A DNA stretch of 64,000 nt, taken from NCBI GenBank assembly GCA_011947345.1, contig JAAVTG010000023.1:186001-250000 (forward strand), in the 5' to 3' direction. The notes under the pieces were generated by a model. The model was not told the origin of the DNA, made no database searches, and saw only the letters and a program-made list of their open reading frames with translations. Position numbers and translations under genes: made by a program. Shown here piece after piece: positions 32,398-43,700 of the stretch; the stretch's first letter is position 1; every line of letters starts with the position of its first letter. The DNA comes from Phytophthora quininea (Eukaryota; Oomycota; Peronosporomycetes; Peronosporales; Peronosporaceae).

Positions 32398-34394
32398 TGA
32401 CAACATGCAGATGCTTCAAGGCTAGCGATCCATCGCAGCACTTGTGAGCCCTCGGCGCGGTTCTCGGGAGCCACTTGACGACGAGGTTCCTTTGTCCATC
32501 GCATCGCTGGTGCATTGGGTGGTGCTGGTGAAGACTGCACGATCTCGTGGTGAAACCCCGCCGAGTTGCTGGCTTTGATTCTCAGCCCTCACTGCGGTGG
32601 TGCCCAGCGCACCACGTCGAAGAAGCCTGCGCGAGCCCCGTTCATGGCAATGTCGTGCATCCTTCGCCGGTGGGCGTGGAGGAACTGCACGACGTCGAGG
32701 TGCCCATTCACTGCGGCCTGGTCCATTGCTCGTTCAAGCCGAGTGACCTCGCCGACTGTTGGCGCTCCAGGTAAGGCGTTTTGCAGCGGATCGTGGTCGT
32801 GCAGCCACCGAGCAATGCAGGTGTCGTTGGCCTGGTCCATGCGGCGACTGCACTCATCGCGGAAGCCTGTTGGTCATGTGGGACCTTCCTCCGCCGCGTT
32901 GGCCACGGCGTTGACGCTGGCCTCCTCGTCGACACTGTGCAGCCATTGCACCATCGCCAGGTCTCCGTTGCGCGCCGCCTCATCCACCAGGCTCTGGTGT
33001 TCCGGCGGTGTGGTGTCTATGCAGCCACTGCGCCGTGGCGAGGTGGCCCCCGCGCACCGCCAGCAGCATCTCTCTGGCCCCCAACGCACGTCCAGCTCGC
33101 TCTGCTGCAGCCACTGCAGCACCTCGGTGTGTCCATTGCTGGCGGCGCTCTCCACCGCCTTGGTCACGCGCGCGCGGGAACAGTCTCTGCAGTTGTCGCA
33201 GCACGTGCACGTGTCCGTGGCGGGCAGCCTCCTGCATGGCCTCCGTGCACAGCGCCTGCCGTCGCAGCTTGTCCATGGTCTGCAGTCGCTGCGAGTCCTT
33301 GACGGCGATCCGCACCACCAGGTTCCCGTAGCCGGCGGCGCAGGCCTCGGGCATGGTCCAGCGTGGCGTCGCGTCCAGCAGCTCGTCCAGTTGGCGGGTC
33401 ACGTGGTCCAGCGCCTCGACGCGGGGAAAGTGTCTGCAGACGACCTCCACGGCCGTCAGGATCGGGGTCTCTTCAATGTGTCGGGCCATGCGGGGCGAGT
33501 TGCTCGTGCTGTTTGCTGCTGCCGACCTGCGTGCTCGGGCGTTGCTTGGGAAGTGAAACGAAGCGTGACGTACTTTGGGGCTGTTCACCAAGCACCAAAC
33601 GGCGCAGAGCCGAGTGAAAAAGTGAGCAAGCGAAGCAGTTGGATCGCCATATCGAGGCTATGCTCTTCGACACCGACGTCAAAGAGACCGGCCTACTTGA
33701 TTGAAGAACGGCGACTGTCCAAGATTGCCCGCCATTTGCGTTTCGACGCGTGGCCCCGGCGAGCAGGAGGAAGCGGTCCGAAGAAGCGGTTGAACTTGGC
33801 GATGGAAAGTAGCTGACGCAAGCGAAATACTAGTCGACGAGGTTGCTGGCGAGAACTCGAGCGCCATGGACTGATCTTGCTGGAAGATATCGAGTCGAGA
33901 TGGCGGCTCAAGCAGCTGTTCAAGGTGCAGCTCTGGAAGATGTGAGAGCGAGCGAAGGCTGGGGGTGCTGAAGGACGGACGCGGGTGGCATGCCTCGACA
34001 CCGCCGGAACGACGGCGCCAAAGACATGTCGTCTATGGTTGGATGTCGAGCCTCGAGGCGGGCTGTGCTATCGTTCTGAATGGCTCGAGGGCAACGACAC
34101 CATAGTCGACGTTGCAGCGGTGCAGCGGACCCCGTCGGGGTGATTCCTTCTTCACGACACATAGCCACTTGCTAGAAAACCATTGAACATTTTGAGATGG
34201 CCTCCCAAAGCCGGCGTTTGGAATGGGATCGACATTATGGCCATTGCTCGCTGCCAACTCCATCGCATAAGTTTGATATTCGCACTACAGCTTCCCTTTA
34301 GCTGCACTGTGCAGCCTGCACACAGGCCACCACTGCGTATATTGAATAACTTTTCGCCCATCAAGATTCCTCGGTGTGTTTGGTGTGGTCGTAC
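32398..34394. repeat. Duplicated segment, copy B
   Basis: This is the second copy of 29148-31258. Its left 470 bp match copy A base for base except for dozens of small deletions (about 110 bp missing in all). From about 32880 onward it is nearly identical to copy A. Its right end runs into the intact SPEF2-like gene, so copy B carries the true flank of that gene, while copy A carries the intact ankyrin gene. Confidence 0.8.
32410..33489 (-). pseudogene. Second, truncated copy of the ankyrin-repeat gene
   Basis: It starts with the same MARHIEETPILT N-terminus (ATG at 33489) and reads in parallel with 30355-29300, but past about 32880 the repeats are shredded by many short deletions and it ends after four or five damaged repeats. 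It cannot encode a functional array as given. It is either a real decayed duplicate or a false duplicate created in assembly. Confidence 0.6.
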
Positions 34395-34434
34395 ACCACT
34401 TCAACCAGTCGAGATACGAAAGGACGCAGCGCCC

Positions 34435-37400
34435 ATGGCGGAGCTGCTACTGCGCTGGCTCAACCATGAGCTGGAGCTGTCGACGCGCGTGACGGACGTG
34501 GAGACGGACTTCGCCAGCGGCTACCTACTCGGCGAGCTGCTGCACCGCCTCAACCAGCAGCACAACCTGGGCGACTTCCAGCGCAGCTCGTCGGCCGACG
34601 CCAAGATCGTCAACTTCTGCCTGCTGGAGCCCAGTCTCCGACGCCTCAACGTCAGCTTCGACGCCACCGTAGCCTCTGCCATCATGAACAAGAAGAAGGA
34701 CGCCGCCGCCAACCTGCTCTACCAGATCAAGGTAAAAGAAATGACCAAACGTCTTTTCGTGGATGCTTATGCTATTTGCTGCTGTACAGACTGCTACGAC
34801 GCGGCTGGGGAGAGCTCCTGAGGTGTCCACCAAGTCATTGGAGCGGTCGGCGATCTATCCGCTACACAACCGGCCGGTGAAGCTGGCGAAACCGAGCTAT
34901 GACTCGGAGACCCATCGCCAGTTCGAGCATTCCATTCGACGCCATGCACGCTCGGTTGCAGTGCTGCAGTCGGAAAAGTGAGTGACTTTTCCTTTTGATC
35001 TGAAACTAATGGAGCTACTGCTGATATTATATATATTTCCTTATTTGATGAAGGGATCGCATCAAGGACGAAGCTGACAAGCGGCGAGCCTACCTCGTGA
35101 GGATGGCGGAACAGAAGGAAATACTGGAAGCCACAAAGGCCGAAAGACTGCATCGTGCCTATATTCACAGCACTTTCATTAAAGAAGCGCTCGAAGAGAC
35201 GGACTCTCCGGCGTGGAGGCTTGCACTGCAGAAAAGAATGCACGCGAGCATCGTCGTGCCGTCTTTCTTCAGCAACTGATGACGAAGCGTGAAGAAGTAG
35301 AGGAGAATCTCACGTTCAGCCTTCGTCGGAAAGTGAAGAATGACTTGGACGACTTCGACGTACGGAAGAGACTACTAGGCTATCTGTCATTTTCTAACGA
35401 AGTTATAATGTTCTGTATTGTTGTCAGGCGAATGGTGGCTCGACGACTGGAGACCCTGGAGCTAAAGTACCTTCCCGCAAGTCTGTTGGATATGGCCTTC
35501 GGTCGCTCACGACGGCGCTAGGAGCAGCTTCTGACAAAAATAAATACTCAACAGCAACTTTGGCAGGATCAGCGCTAAACGAGAGGGAACTTTACCGCGC
35601 AAATGTGATGGAAATGGAGAGTGCCGTTGGCGCTATCAAATACCAGCGGCATCAACGCGAGAAGCGCAAGGAAAACTATTCCCGCAGAAGAAAACGGTTT
35701 GTTCAAGAGTGTGTGTACACTCACTCTCGAATTGGGACTGCTCGCGTGTCGAGTATCCTAGAGGATGTCGTGCTGCGAAAAACCAACAGCGAGAAGGACG
35801 TGCGTGATGAAATGGGTCGCATTCTTGCTTACAAAGAAGTAGTGCGTGAAAATCGATCTATGCGAGATCAAGAATACAAGAACCAAGAGGAATTGGACAT
35901 GTTGACTGCTGTCAACAGAGACACTAGCTGCTACCACAGCCTCATTCTCCGGTTTGAAGACGACAGCGACACGCAGGTAATACAACGGGATTGCGTTCAG
36001 GCATCCGTGCGAGCTGCCGATCATCATCTCAGCAAGCAGATTTCAGAAGCAATCATGAAGGACATAGTGACTTTCATGCTATTTATCGCAGGGAAGAGAG
36101 AGAGAGTATGGTATCCAGAGACCCTGCAGTCTTTTGAACCCCGAAACGTGGAGTGACTCCAAGATCCAGTTCGCAAACAACCAGAACATTGTCAATCGAT
36201 CTACACACCCAACTGTTGGCGAAGATCCGAGTCGCCGTGAGTTATTGGATAACCACGAGTTGGAGCAGTATCTGGCAAGTTTTCTACCATTTCACGTTGC
36301 GACTGGCCAGCTATCTGCCTTCCGGACAATTTCTAACGATTTCTTGTTTTCTGGGGTTATGGATGTACTCGACGATTGCTTCGTGCTTGGCGAAGAAATC
36401 AAATCGCTGCGGTGGATTTCGCGAGCAGAATCTCAGTCTGATGGAAACATGAAGAATAAAGCGATTACCGTGCTAAGCCAACCAGTTGACTCGCAACGAA
36501 AACTTCGTATTCTAATCTTCGGTCCACCGTTTGCTGGTAAAAAACACAAGGAAAACTGTTAGGTGCGAGTCACAATTTGACTGTGCTCTCGATCCACGAG
36601 CTGATTCACAATTCGATTCAAAAGGCAAGTGCTGTTGGGCAGAAAGCAGAAGCCTTGCTTTCCAGCGGAATGGAACTGCCTCCCGCCTTATATAGCAGTC
36701 TAGTGATTGAGTCTATCGCTGATATCGAGTCGGGTCAAGGCGAACATGCCAATACAGACGGCTGGGTAATTTATGATCTCCCTGCTACTGAACAACACGG
36801 TAAAAGTTTGGAAGAGCGGCTTACTGGCTACGTCGATCCAAGTTTAATTCCTTCGCCATACGATTTTGAATCCCCAATTGCTCGGGGTCGCAAGAAGCCA
36901 GCCTTCCCGCCGACATTTCTTCTTGGTAAATCTGGTGTGGATTTGGTCTTTCATCTTGAGTGTCCTATGGCTGCGGTCCTTGAGCGATGCCTAGGCAGTG
37001 CCGAAGACTGCGCGACGAATGAGACTTTCCATTTGGTGTTTGATCCTCCATCAGATGAGTCCACTGTCCGTCATCGCTTACGTCATGTCAACTCGAGTTT
37101 ATCCAAGAGCGAGCTTCTCTCCTTGCACTGTCTGGCCACCGATGATTTTTCACCGGACCATAAAGCATGGTATACAAAGTTTTCAACCTTACACGAACCA
37201 TCAAATTCTGGGCTTACTGCAAATGAAGTACATGAAACCATATCGGATATTGTGAGTGCGTTGCAAAGGAAGAAGCAGGAACAAAAAGCATCTGAGCAGC
37301 TTCAACAAGAAGAAACAGAGCAAAGGTTAATGGAGAGCGAAGAAGAGCGATATTGGCGCGTGTTTGCCTTCGAGGCAGCTATTGACGAGGCAAAACAGAG

Positions 37401-39340
37401 TGTAACAAAGATTGAAGCCTCTATAGTCGAAGCTGAGGAAGCTAAAGCCAAGAAAGAAGAATTGATGGAACTGCGGCAGACACTGGACGAGGCTCAGCGC
37501 CAACTAGACAATGTCCTAACTGGCGCTAAAAGTTGGGCAACAGAAGAAGCACAATCGCTTCGACCCAAACCGATAAGCAAATACTCGGGGAGCTGGTACC
37601 TGCTTCAGCTGGTGCATTAGCGATTCTATGGGATGGAGTTGAAGCGGAATACGTTTCCAGCATGAAGTCATGCTTCTCTTTGCTCCGAAAACAACGGGAC
37701 CATGTTTCTAGTCGGGCGCAAACTATGACGAGAGACTTTTGCGAGTTCGTACGCCGTCCTGACAAAAAGCAAGACATTGTTAATCAGTTTCAAAAGCACT
37801 TCAATGAGGTAGTGGAAGAAATGCGGTTTGATGACCTCACAAAGCTGGAGCTGCATGCTCGAGTGGACATCTTGCAAGACGAGCTGGGCGATCTCGTAGA
37901 GGCTAAAGTCTTAGAGAGCGAAGAGGAGCTCGCTGGAATGATTGGGGACGGATGGACAGATGAAACTTGTCAGCAGGTTGCCGCTATATATCAAACAGCT
38001 CTTCAGGCGGAGTGTGATCGCTTCCGCGTTTCGGTTCAGATTCTTATAGATGGTTATTACACGGCAAGCCCCGATCACGCGCTCTTGAAACCCGTAGTAG
38101 ACAGTTGGCAGGCTCACCAATCTCGCTTGGACTTGGTTTGCAAGATCTATCGTGACCCGACAAATGACATTCCGCAGGAAACAACGCCGGCACCTGCTGC
38201 AACTGGTAAAGCCGCACCGAAAGGAAAAGGGAAAGCATCGATGCCTGCTGTCGTGGCTTCTCCTTCGCCAGCCACTAGTGAGGACGCGCTAACTGAAGCT
38301 TTGGGAATGAGTGAGCTGTTAGCGGAATTTGGCCATGTTCTGCAACGCTGCGATTTAATAGTCGAAGCGATCGCTCCTGTAACCTCTGCTACGGACAGTT
38401 CATCAATGGAAAGCGACCCAAGTGACATCTGCAAGGTCAACTTACTAAATGGAATTAGGTATGAGCACAGCCTGATGGTAAGGCGTGTGAAGTTCCTCCA
38501 AGAAGCCACCGAGACGTTCCGTGATGAAATTACTCGGTCGATGCGCTCCATCGAGCTCAAGTTGCGTGATGTGCTCGAGGATCAAAAGAATCGCAAGCAG
38601 GCTGCTGTGGTTGCGCTGATCGAATACATCCGAACAGCGATCGAGGCCGAAGTAGCTCTTCCGTCCGTCATCGACATCAGCGTACGTGTTGCCTTGGCAG
38701 CCTTGCCATCGTGTTGCTCCTTTTCAATAGCTAACGATGTCCGTGTGGTTTCTGTCTGTGCAGCCTGATTTCATACCTCGATTCCCAACAACAGTGCACT
38801 TGCGTGAAGATACTTTGATCCGAGTCGATAGCGGAAGGCGTTTGCTGCAGCGACCTCCTCCTGACGCTCTTCCAGTGATCGAAGAAGTCCATCCGCTGCT
38901 CCTCAACCAACGGCAACGTGCTGACCTTCATGAAGTGCTAACATCTCAGAGTATCAGCGACGCGGGGCTTCTTCCGTTGTGTACTGTGATCGAGACACTG
39001 TCTGCTCTTACTACAACACCCGACGCACTTCCCCAGTCTGGCGCCGATGCCCGTCACATGTCATCGCAGAGGTAAGGACTCACTGCATAATAGAAACTGT
39101 ACGCAGAAACTAACCATTATTCCGTGCCAGATCGCTTCGGATTTCACGACCAAGCCGTTCTTCGTCGACATCGACGCTCTTCTCAACGCGATGGCCACTC
39201 GAGACGATCTCCTACAAAAATTCCAAGAGCAAGAAGCACAAGAACAACTCGAACACCAGCAACAACGCCAACAACAAGAGCTGGAGCGTCAGCAACTCAG
39301 GCATGAAGACCACAACGCCAGCGACTCCGTAGCAGAATGA
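34435..39340 (+). CDS. SPEF2: SPEF2/CPC1-like axonemal central-pair protein
   Basis: ATG is at 34435 (MAELLLRWLNHELELST). Exon 1 is 34435-34731. Introns lie at 34732-34789, 34978-35053, 35360-35427, 38682-38763 and 39072-39130, all GT-AG and 58-82 bp. The protein is about 1,520 aa. The N-terminal calponin-homology domain (FASGYLLGELLHRLN...KIVNFCLLEPSLRRL) and long Lys/Glu-rich coiled coils are followed by an adenylate-kinase-like P-loop domain (LRILIFGPPFAGKK at about 36505-36545), then more coiled coil and a C-terminal helical region. This order is that of SPEF2 and Chlamydomonas CPC1, which sit on the C1b projection of the central pair. Frame changes near 35215, 36140, 36543, 37550 and 39030 each need one base and lie in or beside mononucleotide runs. 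Confidence 0.85.
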
Positions 39341-39405
39341 CACAAACGGCGGCCGTGTATTCCACAGCAGCCAAGTTTGGCCTCTCTTCTCTATCTGCTC
39401 TGCTT

Positions 39406-39837
39406 CTACAGGATGACTGGGTTCTCCCCGACCTCCTTAACAAAGTCGTGCTTGTCGCCCATAAAGATCTTGAGCTTCTTGTCCTGCAACGCGCGCATGC
39501 GGTTCCGAGGCAACATGCCGTACACCGCCTTGCGCAGCACCTCCTCGGGCTTGCGCTCGAACAGCTCCTTGGCCGTGCGCTGCTTGAGTCCGCCCGGGTA
39601 GCCCGTGTGCCAGCGATATAACTTATTGTTCCACTTGTTGCCCGTGAGCACCAGGTCCTTGGCGTTGATCACCACCACGTAGTCGCCGCAGTCCACGTTG
39701 GGCGCGTACGTGGGCTTGTGCTTGCCGCGCAGGATGGGCGCCAGCTGCGACGCCAGGCGACCCAGCACCTGCCCCTTGGCGTCCACCACGTGCCACGCCA
39801 CCTTGCTCGCCTGTGCAATCTTGCTGCTCATGCTCAT
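39406..39837 (-). CDS. MRPL13: Ribosomal protein uL13 of bacterial type (mitochondrial large subunit)
   Basis: The product is 143 aa and intact. The ATG at 39837 (MSMSSKIAQASK) is the first ATG; the frame stays open upstream, but only with a GTG. Diagnostic blocks are WHVVDAKGQVLGRLAS, YAPNVDCGDYVVVINA, WHTGYPGGLKQRTA and VYGMLPRNRMR. It binds 23S-type rRNA in the large subunit. The bacterial rather than cytosolic L13a character, with no plastid expected, points to mitochondria. The targeting sequence is short and not obvious. Its 3' end faces that of the SPEF2-like gene, 65 bp away, and it is divergent from the PRKRIP1-like gene with 201 bp between the ATGs. Confidence 0.92.
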   Translation of the reverse strand: MSMSSKIAQASKVAWHVVDAKGQVLGRLASQLAPILRGKHKPTYAPNVDCGDYVVVINAKDLVLTGNKWNNKLYRWHTGYPGGLKQRTAKELFERKPEEVLRKAVYGMLPRNRMRALQDKKLKIFMGDKHDFVKEVGENPVIL

Positions 39838-40038
39838 AGCTGCCGACGCCGACGCGCTTGCTGACCGCAGATCGATTGTGGCCGCAGCAGCCACTCGATG
39901 GGGAATTGGGTATCGGTTTGGGTAAAGGCGTACCCCATACGTAACCCTCTTCCTGAAATCTGGTCTTGTTTTGGGATTTGCCGTACCTTTAACCTCTTAA
40001 TTAAAAGGGTTATATCGAGGTAAAAGCTACTTTGCAAA

Positions 40039-40669
40039 ATGGGACGCTACACCTCCGTGCAGACCTTCAGCGACCAGGACGCCAACGGCGCCGCCGTATC
40101 GTACGACGCTGCGTCGACTGCCCCAGCAGCTGGAGACAAGCCCAAGGACGACGACAAGTTCCACGTCAACCGCGTGGACAATGTGTCCGGCAGTTCTGCG
40201 GGCGCCGGCAGCGGCGACTTCCACACATATCGCGCTGCCAGGAGACGGTGATAACTTTGTTATTATTGTTTAGGATAACATATATATACGTGTACTAATA
40301 GACTGCGTTTACAATGACAGAGAGATGGAGCGCGTGGCGACGATGGAGCAGCGCTACAAGGAGAACAAGCTCCAGCGGGAGTTCGAGACGGAACGCAAGC
40401 GCAAGGCGGACGAGTTTGACGCCAAAATGAGCAAGAAGGCGGAGAAGAGAAGGCGGCGCAAAGAGAGAGCAAAAGCCAAAGCTCTGGGAGATGGGCAGGA
40501 GGAAGAGGAGGCCGAGAAGGAGGCCAACAAGGACGCAAAGAAGAAAGAAGCCGTGCCAGAGACGCCAGGAGGAGTCCCTGAGATCGCCAACGACGGCAGC
40601 TTCCTGGAGAAGATGCTAGCCATGCAAAAGCAGAAAGACAAGGCAGAGGACAAGAAGAAGGCGAAATAG
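40039..40669 (+). CDS. PRKRIP1: PRKRIP1-like nuclear/spliceosomal protein
   Basis: Exons are 40039-40247 and 40321-40669, with a 73-bp intron (GTGATA...ACAG). The product is 185 aa. It has the hallmark GSGDFHTYRAARRREMERV spanning the splice junction, followed by a strongly basic single helix (FETERKRKADEFDAKMSKK, then EKRRRRKERAKAK) and an acidic, Lys-rich tail. Human PRKRIP1 is a long-helix splicing factor seen bridging components of the catalytic spliceosome, and the helix here fits that role. The intron splits the conserved Arg run, so gene model confidence is high. Confidence 0.85.
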
Positions 40670-40753
40670 AGAGCGACGCGAGGTAGGGAAAAGGTGCAAA
40701 GATATCCATTTGCCACTTACAGCTTTGATTGGGCCGAGCTGAAACAACTGGGG

Positions 40754-43700
40754 CTAGTTGTCGTCCTGGAAGATCAGCGCGACGCCACGCAGCACCCACT
40801 TGGCGCTGCCGCAATCTGTCGGCAGTGTCGCCAAGAAGATGTAAGTGTGGCCTCGGAAGCGCGTCAGGTAGACTGGGCACTCGTAGATGTTGGGATCGTG
40901 GCGCAAGTAGCCTACCGAAGACGGCTCCCACGTTGGAGAGGTGGTCACGGCCTTGACGTAGATGACCGGCATGCTCCAGAGCAATTCCTTGGGATTGCTG
41001 TCTAGCAGCGTTCCACCACACTCTGTTGGCGGTGTCGCGCCGACTGGATAGCGCTCGTTGATTTCATCGAGCGTACTCCAGCGCGCACCCTCCAAGATCA
41101 GCCCATGCACGAACACCCCGTCGTCGGGGTAGTAGGAAACAGTGGACGGGTCTTGGATCGTGGTCACGTGTGTCTCCACCGTCATCTGGTTGAGCGGCAT
41201 GAACCGCTTTCGAGATGTGACCTGCAGACATGCCGTCGTGTAGGCAGTGGGGTTGAACAGACCGGGCAGCCAAATCGAGAACGGCGTCACGAAGCAAGGA
41301 CCGCCACCTCCACCAGTATCGCCCGCCCACATCATTAGCTGCTCGTGGCGCTTCACCATGTCCACGAACCAACCGCTCAGCGACTTCGTAGATGGCCACG
41401 CTTTCTTCTCCCATTTACATTGCGAGAATGGATTGCGGCCCGGCACTTCGTTTAGAGACATGGCCGTCGCCAAGTCCTCCATTGCTTGGGACATATTGAG
41501 CTGCCCATTGAGACCCTTTTTCAAGTCGCCCAGCGATAAACGAATTTCCTGCAGCAGGACGTTCATGCGACTGCATTCCTGCAGCGCCACCACTACGAAA
41601 GGACCGTGTTCCTCAGTCAAATGCGGCGTAGCAGCTTCCACAACATCCAACATGTTGAAGAACTCGGGGCAACGATTCTCCAGGTCCTCGATATTCGACC
41701 GCAGCACCGCAGTTTTGTCGACACCACCGCCTTCCTCGCCTCCACCGCCACCTCCAGCACCGCCACCGATCGTGACGATTGTGTAGCACAATGTCTCGCA
41801 CGTCGTGGTAAGATAACCGATTTCAGCGTTAGGATGGAGTCCAAACAGCGGCGGTGCTTCAGGAACCATATTCTTCTCGATGTAGTTGGCGTAGTCTGCG
41901 AACGAAAACTCGTGGGGGTTGGGAGACTTGAATCCTGGACCCAGCTCCATGCCGCTGAGCAACCCCGGCTCAATCAGCACCGTTAGATACGTATTGTTGG
42001 TTCGACGATCCCAGGCGTCCGTAATGTGGCCTCCATACATAATCTCGCCGAACAAATACCGCAAGTCGTCCCATGGCACCGACGGATTGTTGTCCAAGTA
42101 CGAGTGGAGAATGTTAGCACAGATAGTAAGGTCTCCAGTGTTGAAACTGTACGCGCGACTCCAACCTTGCTGTCCAAATCGTCTGCGACCCAACACAATA
42201 GCGTGGAACCAACAGAGCGAGAACAGACACGCCTTGAATTCTGCTGGCTTCGTGCAAGCTTGCACCTTGTCTTCACCAAAGTTCGCCCAAGCACGCCGTA
42301 GATTTGACTGAATGTCTGACGGCGCTTCGTTCGCTACCTTGATGCAGCTTTGAAGAAGTGACTCGGGGATATTGAGCATATCCGGAAGCGGAGGCGGTTC
42401 AGCCGAGATGAAGCACCGGAAGAGATCATGAGCACCCTCGGTGGCCACCTCTTCCAGCTGCCGCTCCAGTGTCGGTAGCCACGACTGCATCAAGTGAACG
42501 TTCTGCAAAATAATCCAACCTCCTTCAGTGCTCAGTCGCTTGAGTGCGTCACCCGCATACGCTTCTTGGCCTTGGCCCATGGAGATGTTAATGAAGTTGT
42601 TGTTCTCGAGACTCACGCCATTTGCTCTCCCCAATGTCTCGACCCACGGCGTTGGGTCTACACCAGGGAACAACACGAAGAAAATGGGGATACTCGAGTT
42701 GGTTTCTGCGTATGTCGACTCCATGTTGAATGGAGGCTGCGTCACGTACTCTTCACCCAGAGATTCCAGGATAAACGTTCGTAACGCATTCGTCACGCGG
42801 TCAGGGCGCATTGCACGCAGTAAGATCAGTCTCTGGAAAGGTGTCAACTTGATAAAATCTCCAGGTATCTTCTGTCGCTCTGCGTCTTCTGTTGCAAACC
42901 ACTTTCGCCACTCGTCCGGATCGTTTTGAATGGCATCTCCTAGTCCTTGGAACGCTTTTGAGGCTTCCAGTGCCTTCAACTTGGCCCAGATTGCGGCAGG
43001 GAGCCATTCTGAGGCCGAGCCAGCATTGCCCGCATCGGGATGAGCCTTACTAATGAGGAAGTACTCCACCTCTGAATCGTGCAACAAGCCGTCTTTCAGC
43101 AGGATTTTTAAACACAACATCGTCGCTACCGTGAGCTTGTTGCGCTCGAACAGGCCCCGACGAACATAATTGTATACGCATGACGTGATACTGTCCATGA
43201 GAACCTGGCATCGGGCCTGCATCTCTTCATCCGTCAAATCCGGGACAGCAGGTTCATCACCTTCCTTCTCGTCGTCACCACTTTCTTCTCCGCCTTCACC
43301 ATTTTCTCCGGATGGTGGGGCTGCTCCAGCAGCGCCTTCACCCTCCCCACCAGCACCCCCGTCAGCTTCATTAGCGATGAGATTGCTCGGTGCCGGTGCT
43401 CGATAGATACCAGACAAAAAGACCTGCTGGAAAGATGCAAGCGAGTAGATGTAGTACGAGTGCACTTTGCTGATGTCGCTCATCAAGAAGAAAAGCAGCG
43501 AGCCTCGCGCTGCAATACTGCGGTATTTTTCGCTCGTGATGTTCACAGACTCTTGGGTCTTCTTGGCAGCCTCCATGTTGTTCTGGGTGCGTTGCGCCTT
43601 GTGCTTTGTATCACTTAAAATCTGAATGAGAGGCTGGTTGTTGGTAATATCGTCGTCGGCACTAGCCAAGTAAAACAGAATGTCATCCTCCAGTTTTTTC

